DNA of 37,547 bases from JOPF133 sp052144935 (GTDB taxonomy: Bacteria; Acidobacteriota; Terriglobia; Bryobacterales; Bryobacteraceae): NCBI GenBank assembly GCA_052144935.1, contig JBKQPR010000075.1, positions 1 through 37,547 of the forward strand. Reading direction: 5' to 3'. Shown piece after piece: positions 23,853 through 31,709 of the stretch (the stretch's first letter is position 1; each line of letters opens with the position of its first letter). A model generated the notes under the pieces. That model was not told the DNA's origin and did not search any database. It saw only the letters and a list, made by a program, of their open reading frames with translations. The position numbers and the translations under genes are program-made.

Positions 23853-26800
23853 TCAGTATGTGAAGCGGAGGCCGAGCTGCACGATCCGAGGGTAATTCGC
23901 CTGATTCGTGATCGTTCCAAAGGCCGGGTTGCCGTATGTCGCGTTGAGGCCGTCGAACAGCGGCGTATTGGTCAAATTGAACACTTCGAACCGAAACTGG
24001 GTTTTGAAATACTCCCGAATACCGTACGTCTTGAATATTGAAAAGTCCGTGCTCGCCTGGCCGGGACCACGCATGCCAATGGTGCGGGTGACGTTGCCAA
24101 AGGTGTAAATCGGCGCCTGAGTGAATGCGGCCGGATTGATGTAGTCGTTGAGCCGCGATGTGAGCGATCCGCTGGTTACCGGACTGATCCCCGTGGCATT
24201 GGGACGCTGACCGCCCGTTCCGATGCCCGAGTTCAGATTGCTTTGCTGGATCGCGACGGGAAAGCCGGTCTGCATCGTAGTCTGTACGTTGATGGCCCAG
24301 CCGCCCACGACCAAGTCGAGAAGACGGCCGCTGCCGAGGAACTTCTCGCCATTTCCGAACGGCAATTTGTAGTTGATTGCCGTGGTCCAGCGCCATGGCG
24401 AGTTGATCAACGCCAGCCCCCATTCAGCGCCATAGTTGTAATAGTCCTGGACGCCGCTGGCCGAGGGCGCATAAGTGACGCTCTGGCTATTCGAATTGTC
24501 TTCATTCAGGGACCAAGTGACCGTGCTCAGGAAATTCAGCCCATAGCTCAGTCTCTTCTGAACCTTGGCATACCCCGAATAGTAAATCGCGCGGCCATTA
24601 CTCGGACTTGATATGAGCACGGTGCCGAATTCGGGGAACGGCAGGAGGGTTTGAAGCAGCGTAGTCGTGGATGCGGCGAGGTTCACCACGCCGCCCGCCG
24701 TGCCATAAAAAGGATTGGGGACCTTGGTGGTCAGCTTACTCCCGAGCGACAAATCCGCGTCCGGCAACTGGTTGATATTGATACTGGGCGTGCCCTGGAC
24801 CAGATCATGCGTGACAGATCCGGCGAATCCAAGGGTGACGACGAACCCCCCGGGTAGTTCCCGCTGAAGGTCTAACGAATACTGATGGACGCGCGTGGAG
24901 CGGGCCGTATCGCTGGGAGCGGTAATGTTCTGCCCGCCGATTCCAGCAAGCAGGCCCAGCGTGTTTCCCGACGGCTGCAGGATGCCGGTCGGAAACGGGT
25001 TACTGAGTGAGTTCGCGGGCATCGCGCCACCGTCGTTAGAGGAAACGTACGTCGTCGTGGCGGTATAGCCAAAGGCCGACTGGAGCGAGAAACTAAGCGG
25101 AGCCCAGAACAGCCCATAACCTCCGCGAACGACCGTTTTCGGCGTAACGGCCCAGGCAAAGCCGGCGCGCGGCCCGAATTTATCGCGATTGGGATTGAAA
25201 GCCGAAGTTCCGTATCCATTCTGTCCGGCATATTCGAGCACGCCTTTGGTCGTAATTCCGGTAACTTGGCTTTGGATGGGGTTGGTCGCGTTGGGATCGA
25301 ATCCCGGATTGAAGCCATTGTTCGGCGAGTATATGCCGCCTTCATACTCGTAGCGAACGCCGAAATTCAGCGTGAGTTTTCTGTTGAGACGGAAATCGTC
25401 CTGCACGAAAAGACCATAGTAGTGGACGCGATCGGCCAGCGCGACGGTGGTGACCGCGCTGCCGGAGGAGGGATAGCCGAGGAGCAGGCTGGCGAGGCTC
25501 GCGCCCGTTCCGAGAATGGTGGAACCGGAGGCGTTCTCAGCACTGGTGAAACCGTTTGTGAAGCTGTAGCCGCCGTCCGTTATCGAGCCCTCTCCCGCTA
25601 CGCTGATGGAGCGGAAATCGCCGCCGAACTTCAGGGTGTGTTTGCCGAGGAATTTCGAGGCCGTGCCCGAGAAACTCCTCGAATAGTAGTGCGTGGCATT
25701 CGGGCCGGCGCCTCCATAGCTCTCGAGGTCGCTCATTGTGAGCGCAGGAAAGTAGTCCTGGCTCTGGGTCAACTGAAAGCTGTTGATCAGCGAGGGCGAA
25801 AATCCCAGTGAAGCCAGATTGAAGCCATGACTGTCGGCGACGTTGCTGTTGGGGTAGCGGTTGAATCCCCAACGCAGAGCAATCACCCAGGTAGGGCTGG
25901 GTGTGAGCGTGGTGTTGGCTTGGGTAGCATCGACATTGCGGTAAAGGACCGTCTGGTTCGGCGACGCAATAGCCGACGACGTCTGGTTCCAGTATGCATA
26001 GCCGGGCTCGCGGCTGCCATAGAACAGGAAAGATGCGGACGCCCGCCACCAACTCGCGATCTCCTGGTCGAGTTTGAAATCCAACTGGCCGGCGCGGTCG
26101 TACTGCGGGGTGGTGACGGAGAAATCCGGCTGCCCGTAATAGCTCGGAGCGGAAGTGGGCGCCGGATAATAGGAGGCCAGCGCCAAGCCGATGGGACTGA
26201 GCTCGCTTGGGGGAATAATGTTGTTGGGGAAGGGCTGCCTGGTGTAAGTTCCGGTGCTGTTGTTCAACACAGTGGTCGCCGGGTCGTAATTGATCAGGGA
26301 GCTGCCATTCGAATATTTGGACTGGGAAAAGTTGCCGGCTTTCTCGAGCGCCGTCGGCACAGAGACGTCAGTCGAGGAAGTCTGGTTCTGGCGATAATTC
26401 TCGGTGGCAACCCAGAAAAAAGTCTTGTTCTTCCCGTTATAGATCTTCGGGACGATCACCGGACCACCGACGCCGCCACCGTAGTTCTTCCACATCTGCG
26501 GGACCTTGGCGATCCCAGCCGCATTGGCGAAGTAGTTATTGGCGATGAGCGGATTAAACCATTCGTACCCGAAAACGTCGGCGTGCAACTGATTGGTACC
26601 CGATTTCAGGTACATGTTGAAGGTGCCGCCACCAGTCCGTCCAACCTCGGCGTCATAGGTGCTGATCTGAACTTTTACTTCCTGCGTTGCCTCAATGGAG
26701 GGCACGATCACCGCCTGGTTCGCCGAGTTCGTGATCGAGATGCCGTCGAGCAGGTAGTTGTTCCCAGTAACCGGACCGCCGTTGATGGAGATCTGGGACG

Positions 26801-27326
26801 AGCCCGACTGATCCTCCATGCGATTAAACTTGGGGTCGCCACCGGGGGTCACATTCTGAGAAATTTTAACCGTCTGGTAGAAGGGATTGCGGCCCATGTT
26901 GGGCAGATCGTCCAGCTTTTGCTTGTCGATCACCTGTCCTGTGGAAGCGTTTTCCGTTTCGACAAGATTGGTCTCGGCGGTTACACTGACGCTCTGGACC
27001 ATATTGCCAACCTCAAGCTTGACATCCAGGGTGGGAAAGCCCGCGGTTGGGACCACGAGGCCCTTCGCCTCAAATTTTTGGAACGAAGGGGCTTCGACCT
27101 GGACCGTGTAAGTGCCCGGATCGACGGCCGTGAACGTGTACTCGCCTGTCTCGTTCGAGAGCGTCGAGCGTCGTTCAGCAGTGGCCTGATCGATCAGCGT
27201 CACTTTGACATTCGGAATGGCCGCCCCGCCCTGGTCGGTGACGATGCCCCGAACTCCGCCTTGAAATGTTTGAGCATGCAGCCCGAGTACGGCCGCGGCG
27301 AATAGCAATAGGCTTCGGTGGAACAT
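23853..27326 (-). CDS. Large TonB-dependent receptor with carboxypeptidase-regulatory domain
   Basis: Encodes 1157 residues from the ATG at 27326, which has AGGGGGTTAAT upstream; the frame itself extends to 27401. A signal peptide (MFHRSLLLFAAAVLGLHAQ) is followed by a carboxypeptidase-regulatory-like domain (GGVRGIVTDQGGAAIPNVKV to about residue 105), a plug (about 120-240, VIDKQKLDDLPNMGRNPFYQ and NNYLLDGISI) and a long outer-membrane barrel ending with the aromatic LGLRFTY typical of barrel insertion. Proteins of this kind are abundant in Solibacter-type genomes and are thought to import complex carbohydrates or their products. A truncated relative lies immediately downstream. No SusD-like partner is adjacent. 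Confidence 0.88.
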   Translation of the reverse strand: MFHRSLLLFAAAVLGLHAQTFQGGVRGIVTDQGGAAIPNVKVTLIDQATAERRSTLSNETGEYTFTAVDPGTYTVQVEAPSFQKFEAKGLVVPTAGFPTLDVKLEVGNMVQSVSVTAETNLVETENASTGQVIDKQKLDDLPNMGRNPFYQTVKISQNVTPGGDPKFNRMEDQSGSSQISINGGPVTGNNYLLDGISITNSANQAVIVPSIEATQEVKVQISTYDAEVGRTGGGTFNMYLKSGTNQLHADVFGYEWFNPLIANNYFANAAGIAKVPQMWKNYGGGVGGPVIVPKIYNGKNKTFFWVATENYRQNQTSSTDVSVPTALEKAGNFSQSKYSNGSSLINYDPATTVLNNSTGTYTRQPFPNNIIPPSELSPIGLALASYYPAPTSAPSYYGQPDFSVTTPQYDRAGQLDFKLDQEIASWWRASASFLFYGSREPGYAYWNQTSSAIASPNQTVLYRNVDATQANTTLTPSPTWVIALRWGFNRYPNSNVADSHGFNLASLGFSPSLINSFQLTQSQDYFPALTMSDLESYGGAGPNATHYYSRSFSGTASKFLGKHTLKFGGDFRSISVAGEGSITDGGYSFTNGFTSAENASGSTILGTGASLASLLLGYPSSGSAVTTVALADRVHYYGLFVQDDFRLNRKLTLNFGVRYEYEGGIYSPNNGFNPGFDPNATNPIQSQVTGITTKGVLEYAGQNGYGTSAFNPNRDKFGPRAGFAWAVTPKTVVRGGYGLFWAPLSFSLQSAFGYTATTTYVSSNDGGAMPANSLSNPFPTGILQPSGNTLGLLAGIGGQNITAPSDTARSTRVHQYSLDLQRELPGGFVVTLGFAGSVTHDLVQGTPSININQLPDADLSLGSKLTTKVPNPFYGTAGGVVNLAASTTTLLQTLLPFPEFGTVLISSPSNGRAIYYSGYAKVQKRLSYGLNFLSTVTWSLNEDNSNSQSVTYAPSASGVQDYYNYGAEWGLALINSPWRWTTAINYKLPFGNGEKFLGSGRLLDLVVGGWAINVQTTMQTGFPVAIQQSNLNSGIGTGGQRPNATGISPVTSGSLTSRLNDYINPAAFTQAPIYTFGNVTRTIGMRGPGQASTDFSIFKTYGIREYFKTQFRFEVFNLTNTPLFDGLNATYGNPAFGTITNQANYPRIVQLGLRFTY

Positions 27327-27527
27327 GAGATTAACCCCCTTTAGCAATCGAGTCTCGTGGGAAGACACACTACCGGCGAACTGGGCGTGCAACAGCTCCA
27401 AACGGAGAGCTCAATGGAAAGATGGGCGCCCCGTCATCACCCCTGAGACGAAGCGCCCCGACAGCAAACCATTGGTTGGCAGGCGAAAGCGCCTGCCCCA
27501 CCAACACAACCAACTAACTCCCGACTC

Positions 27528-28694
27528 CTACCCCATGATCTTACTGACGGCAGCGGTGAACTTATTCATCTCCTCCTGCGTGCCCACGGTCACTCGCACC
27601 TTGGTGGGCCACACCGGCCAGCGATTGCCGCCGATAATCACCTTTTCGTCAGCCATCGCCTTGGCAAATTCCTGGCTGGGCCGCTTCACTTCCATCATGA
27701 AGAAATTGGCCTGGCTGGGAATGAACGAGATGTTCTTCTTTTCCAGAAACTCGAAGGTGTTCTCGCGAACCTTCTTGAGCTGGGCGCGGCGCTCGGTCAC
27801 CAGGTTCTTTACCCTCAGGCTGGCAGTGGCGCAGGCCGTGCCGGTGACGGGCAGAAATCCGCTGGAACTGAACGGCCGCATCTTGGCCAGCAGGTCCGGC
27901 CGGCCGAGGGCGAAACCGGCGCGCAGGCCGGCCATGCCGTAGATCTTCGAGAACGTGCGCAGCACGATCACGTCCTTGTCGGCCGCCACCAGATCGGCGG
28001 AGGATTGCGCATCGTCGGAGAAGTGGATGTAGGCTTCGTCCACTACCACGACCGCGTCTGGTCTCTTGTTGGCCAGCAGGTATTCGATCCCCTCGCGGCG
28101 GGTCAGTGTGCCGGTGGGATTGTTCGGATTGCAGACGTAGTAAGCGCCCGCGTCGGGATCGGCCTTGATCATCGCCCGGACATCGTGGGAGTAATCGTCC
28201 TTCAACGGCACGGTCACCAGCTTGGACCCGATGAACGCCGGCGCGCCGCCACCGTAACCGGGGCTGGCCATGCACCAGCTTCGCGTGGGCGAAGTGAAGG
28301 CACAGCTTGAGCGGTGCAGCGGGTCGCTGGAGCCGGCCGTGGCCATTACGTAGTTTTCCTTTACACCGGTGGTTTCGGCGATGGCCTTGACGAGATCGCC
28401 ATTTTCGTTGTGCGGCGAATACCGCCAGCCCATCGGCGCGACCTTGATGAGCGCTTCCAGGCCCTCCTTGCAAGGGCCCTGCGGGTTTTCGTTGGAGCTG
28501 ATCCGCACGACGTCCGGGCCATAGGCTGGGCGCGCTCCGCCGCGCATCCTCTGCTCGGCATCCTGCGCCATGGCGTGTTCGTTGTAGAACGGCAGGGCTG
28601 CGCCGGCCGCCAGAAGACTGGCCATGCGGCCAATGTGGCGGCGCGTGAAACCCCGCTGTCCCAGTTGCTCGATTGTTGCGTTCGTCAGACCCAT
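27528..28694 (-). CDS. Tat-signal HisC-like aminotransferase
   Basis: Encodes 388 residues of class I/II PLP-dependent aminotransferase, closest to histidinol-phosphate aminotransferase. Visible features are NPNNPTGT (residues 189-196), the DEAY motif (219-222), and the PLP-binding lysine K250 in RTFSKIYGMAGLRAGFA. The N-terminus holds a twin-arginine-like signal (FTRRHIGRMASLLAAGAALP, 16-35), unusual for a HisC enzyme, which normally is cytoplasmic. AAGGAGG (28702-28708) seven bases before ATG 28694 decides the start over the ATG at 28715. No his genes are nearby, so a role outside histidine synthesis is likely. Confidence 0.82.
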   Translation of the reverse strand: MGLTNATIEQLGQRGFTRRHIGRMASLLAAGAALPFYNEHAMAQDAEQRMRGGARPAYGPDVVRISSNENPQGPCKEGLEALIKVAPMGWRYSPHNENGDLVKAIAETTGVKENYVMATAGSSDPLHRSSCAFTSPTRSWCMASPGYGGGAPAFIGSKLVTVPLKDDYSHDVRAMIKADPDAGAYYVCNPNNPTGTLTRREGIEYLLANKRPDAVVVVDEAYIHFSDDAQSSADLVAADKDVIVLRTFSKIYGMAGLRAGFALGRPDLLAKMRPFSSSGFLPVTGTACATASLRVKNLVTERRAQLKKVRENTFEFLEKKNISFIPSQANFFMMEVKRPSQEFAKAMADEKVIIGGNRWPVWPTKVRVTVGTQEEMNKFTAAVSKIMG

Positions 28695-28700
28695 CCCAAC

Positions 28701-28708
28701 ACCTCCTT
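28701..28708 (-). promoter_or_regulatory. Strong ribosome binding site for the HisC-like gene
   Basis: AAGGAGGT on the minus strand, followed by a 6-base spacer before ATG 28694. It selects the start that gives a short N-terminal region with the twin-arginine motif. Confidence 0.75.
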
Positions 28709-28816
28709 GAATCAAACTCGGTAGACTGTTTCAGAATTTCGGCAACGTATTCCAGGCGCTCTCCTCGCCCTGTGGGGCGCCCAGCGCAGCGAGCTTCGCT
28801 CGGCTGCGGGTAGCGC

Positions 28817-28835
28817 GGCGCCCTCTGGGCCCGGC
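28817..28835 (+). repeat. Divergent single minisatellite unit in intergenic DNA
   Basis: GCGGCGCCCTCTGGGCCCGG in the gap between the aminotransferase and transporter genes resembles the 12-bp unit and the GGGCCC cap found in three genes of this window, but here it is not translated. Confidence 0.4.
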
Positions 28836-28885
28836 CACCCCACCAATGTCCTGCAATACGTTACCGAACTTCTGAAACGACGTAC

Positions 28886-30226
28886 TTAGTCAAACTCGCT
28901 TTGCAATTCCGGCAGCGGAGCAGATTGCCCAACCTCCGCCGGAGTGCCCTGTGGCATGCCCAATGGAGTGCCCACAGGGGTGCCCACTGGCCCCGGCCGC
29001 ACGCAACGGTAGTAAATTGCGCGCAGGGCGTAGATCAGGCAGCCCGCGGCCACCGCGGCGATGGCATTCACCACCAGTACGGCGCATGCCGTAATCAGAA
29101 ACGCCGCCGCATCGGCTCGGCTCATGCGGTCGAGGCGCCGCCAGGTGCTCCATTCCAACAGGCAGATCCCTGTCCAGGCGGTCACGCCGGCCAGCGCGGC
29201 GATGGGGATATGCGACACGAAACCGGCGCCGAATTGCAGGAACGCCACCAGGAACAGGCCGTGCATCAAATTCGAAACGCGGGTGGTCCCCCCGCAGCGC
29301 ACGATGGCGATGCTGCGCGCGGGAATTCCCACGCTCATGGGCGCGGCGAACATGCCGGCGCACAGGTTCGCAATGCCGTAAGCGCCCAACTCCGCATCGG
29401 CGTCGGTCCGCTTGAGATGTTTGCGGCCCAGCCGGAAGTGCTCGACGACACGGGAGGTAATCAGCAGGTTCGCCGACGAGACCACCGCCAGCCCTAAAGC
29501 CGAAGGCAGCACCGTGAACACGTCGCCGGGTGACCAGGAAAAACCGATGAACGGCGGAAAGGCCGCGGGCAGCGCGCCCACTTCGTGTTCGTGCAGGCCG
29601 AAGATGCGCGCCAGGAGCAAAGCGGCGAGCACGCCCAGGAGCGGCGCGGGCAGCTTGTGCGAGCGCGAGGCCGCCGCGGTAGCGCCCAGCACCACCACCA
29701 GCCCCAGCGCGAAAGACGCCGCGCGCATATGGCCGATCTGTCCCAACGTCTCCACCAGCAACGCCACCGCGGATTCGCCCGCCCGGCTGAGCGGCGCCCC
29801 CACCCCCAGAATGACGTGCAATTGCGAAATGAACATCATGGCCCCAATGCCGCAGGAGAATCCCGAAACCACCGCCAGCGGGATCTGGTATATATACCGG
29901 CCCAGCCGCATGATGCCGAACGCCATCATCATGGCCGCAGCCACCAGCGAGATTTTGGCGGCGCCCCCCAGACCCTGTTGCCGTACGGCCGCTGCGATAA
30001 ATGGAACCGTCGCACTGGCGGTCCCACCGACCAGCACCGGGTTGCGGCCCAGGATGGCGGTTATTGGCGCCGTTAAGATCGACGTAAACACCCCCAACAC
30101 CGGGGGCAGGCCCATGAGCTGCGCCATCGCCAGACCATAGGGCAGTGCAATCAGGGCGGCGATCGTTCCACCAAAGCAATCGCCCAGAAAAAGACGCACG
30201 CTATAATTGCCGCGTATGAATTTCAT
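28886..30226 (-). CDS. SulP-family anion transporter without STAS domain
   Basis: Encodes 446 residues with about 10-12 membrane helices. The fold is SulP (sulfate, bicarbonate or other anion exchange): conserved segments include FGGTIAALIALPYGLAMAQL, LTAPITAILGRNPVLVGGTA, VVSGFSCGIGAMM and the later SVGIPARSIAIVRCGG. The C-terminal cytoplasmic STAS domain usual in the family is absent: the protein ends after the last helix with a repeat-coded tail GPVGTPVGTPLGMPQGTPAE. Two starts are possible, 30265 and 30226; the latter gives a typical SulP N-terminus (MKFIRGNYSVRLFLGD). Neither has a good ribosome binding site. The substrate is unknown. Confidence 0.78.
   Translation of the reverse strand: MKFIRGNYSVRLFLGDCFGGTIAALIALPYGLAMAQLMGLPPVLGVFTSILTAPITAILGRNPVLVGGTASATVPFIAAAVRQQGLGGAAKISLVAAAMMMAFGIMRLGRYIYQIPLAVVSGFSCGIGAMMFISQLHVILGVGAPLSRAGESAVALLVETLGQIGHMRAASFALGLVVVLGATAAASRSHKLPAPLLGVLAALLLARIFGLHEHEVGALPAAFPPFIGFSWSPGDVFTVLPSALGLAVVSSANLLITSRVVEHFRLGRKHLKRTDADAELGAYGIANLCAGMFAAPMSVGIPARSIAIVRCGGTTRVSNLMHGLFLVAFLQFGAGFVSHIPIAALAGVTAWTGICLLEWSTWRRLDRMSRADAAAFLITACAVLVVNAIAAVAAGCLIYALRAIYYRCVRPGPVGTPVGTPLGMPQGTPAEVGQSAPLPELQSEFD
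28943..28996 (-). repeat. 12-bp minisatellite encoding the C-terminal tail of SulP
   Basis: On the plus strand the array reads GGAGTGCCCTGT, GGCATGCCCAAT, GGAGTGCCCACA, GGGGTGCCCACT and the cap GGCCCC. Read on the minus strand it encodes GPVGTPVGTPLGMPQGTP. The units are diverged, so it is older than the array at 17014-17067, and the reading frame and strand are opposite to that one. Confidence 0.8.
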
Positions 30227-30691
30227 CGCAAGATAAAGGAATTCGCGAAAGACAGGGGCGACCATCGCTCAAGGCGTGGAGCGCAGCGCCGCGAGGCGCG
30301 AAGAAGAACCGGGCAGCCCGACTGGCATGCCCTCGATACACTGCTGTTAGGTTAAGATAACCCATTTGTAAGCCTGGGTCGAATCGAAAATATTAATGGG
30401 GCCGATTAAATGAAGCAGTGAAGGCGTCGCCGGCAATGTGGGAATTGCTATCTGCGGCCGAATTTGCGGGTGTGGTTTTAAGGCGCCCTCGGAAGCTCCG
30501 GCGCGCCGCCGGGTTGCCAGTGTGCCGCGGGGCGCCACCGGGCACGGGCCGGAAGCGCGCACGGTTTAATCCGCTGCGCTACGGATCGAAGTGCCGGTCC
30601 ACGTACATACACACCACCCGCGCGTAGCGTGTCCAGATAAAGGGCGGCGTTCCGAAAACGTCCGTACGTGCACTGCTCGGGGACAGCGCAA
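30227..30691. other. Intergenic region with a fragment of a Uma2-like gene
   Basis: About 460 bp. On the minus strand, 30633-30671 encodes ARTDVFGTPPFIW, close to the RTDIFETPPFIC of the adjacent Uma2 gene, 278 bp away, so a short remnant of a second Uma2-like copy is present. The rest of the region has no supported gene; GC-rich and unremarkable to the eye. Confidence 0.5.
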
Positions 30692-31225
30692 TCAGAGGTC
30701 CAGGAACACTTCGTCCAAAGGAAGGACGATTTCCCCTTGCTCCGTTTCGAAACGCCCTCCGGTGACCTCTTCCAGCTTTCGGTTTCGGTACGTGTATGCC
30801 TTCCGCCGCCGCGGATCCACCACCCAATTGTGCTTCACGCCCATCGCCGTGTACTCTTCCAGCTTTTTCAGGAGATCGCTCCTTTCGTCGCGCCGCGACA
30901 GGATTTCGATGCAGATGAAGGGCGGTGTTTCAAAGATGTCCGTACGCGGGTCTTCCAGGGTGATGCAAACGTCGGGCAGGCGGATACGGGTCGGGGCCGT
31001 CCGAACGCGCAGTTCGGGCCAGACGCCCAAATGAGGATACCGGCGTGCCAGGGACTTGATGATGTTGAACTGCACTTTGCTGTGAGGCCGTTCGCCCACG
31101 TTGATCTCCCTAACCACACCGTCCACGTACTCCCGGTCCGGCGAGTATGAGCTGTCCAGGTATTCTTCCAGAGACACCAAAGCGCTGAACGAGCGAAAGT
31201 TCGCTAAGTAGTTGACGTGGAGCAT
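30692..31225 (-). CDS. Uma2-family (DUF820) PD-(D/E)XK nuclease-like protein
   Basis: Encodes 177 residues. Uma2 proteins have a restriction-endonuclease-like fold of uncertain role. The domain runs from SLEEYLDSSYSPDREYVDGV through the putative acidic residues in RIRLPDVCI (D85) and FICIEILS (E107), and ends with GVKHNWVVDPRRRKAYTYRN. The length is typical. Uma2 genes occur in many copies in cyanobacteria and soil bacteria and move readily. The first methionine at 31225 is assumed; a GTG 16 codons in would also match the family start. Confidence 0.82.
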   Translation of the reverse strand: MLHVNYLANFRSFSALVSLEEYLDSSYSPDREYVDGVVREINVGERPHSKVQFNIIKSLARRYPHLGVWPELRVRTAPTRIRLPDVCITLEDPRTDIFETPPFICIEILSRRDERSDLLKKLEEYTAMGVKHNWVVDPRRRKAYTYRNRKLEEVTGGRFETEQGEIVLPLDEVFLDL

Positions 31226-31278
31226 GTTAGCTGACCCCGAATAAATAATTCCTTTGGAAAGTGCCCGGAGGCCCGTTT

Positions 31279-31310
31279 TGTATCAGTAATTTCTTGATAC
31301 AACTGATACA
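31279..31310. promoter_or_regulatory. Triple TGATACA palindrome at the start of the transposon-like pair
   Basis: TGTATCAGT (31279-31287) and its exact reverse complement ACTGATACA (31302-31310) flank a third copy TTGATACAA (31294-31302). The last base of the right arm is the A of the first ORF's ATG at 31310. It could be an operator or part of an element end, and it overlaps the translation start. Confidence 0.5.
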
Positions 31311-31660
31311 TGGCCGGTCCCGATCCCTGTCCCGAACTCCGGGCTCGAATTCGCACGCTGCAAGGGCAGCGGCGCGCGATCGAGTCTAAGCTTCTCCAAC
31401 CTCAGGCCATGCGCGCCGGTTCGATGGTCGAACGCTATTTGGGCGCCCGCGGCGCCGCGCGGCCTCGACCGGCGTACTATGTGTCACGATCCCAGCAGGG
31501 CCGTTCCAAGCTGACCTATGTCCGGAAGGAAGAACTCCCGGAAGTGCAGCAACAGTGTGCGGCCTACCGGGCCTTCCAGCAGAACCTGAAGGTCTGGCGG
31601 CAACTGACTACCTCCTTGGAACAGAGTTGGAAAGAGTTGCAGCAAGCCCAGTCGAAGTAA
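31310..31660 (+). CDS. DUF6788-like protein without the cysteine cluster
   Basis: Encodes 116 residues, helical throughout. The pattern MRAGSMVERYLGARG, then AYYVSRSQQGRSKLTYVRKE and EVQQQCAAYRAFQQNLKVW fits DUF6788, a small protein family often encoded just before a transposase. Most members have a CGKPGC-like cysteine cluster between these segments; here that stretch is replaced by ARGAARPRP without cysteines. No ribosome binding site is visible upstream. It is followed by the DDE transposase 49 bp later and is probably part of the same mobile element. Confidence 0.65.
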   Translation: MAGPDPCPELRARIRTLQGQRRAIESKLLQPQAMRAGSMVERYLGARGAARPRPAYYVSRSQQGRSKLTYVRKEELPEVQQQCAAYRAFQQNLKVWRQLTTSLEQSWKELQQAQSK

Positions 31661-31709
31661 ACTTTTTCGACGTTGCGCTTCAAATTCCGCTGGACTTTCG
31701 GCCGGCCAT

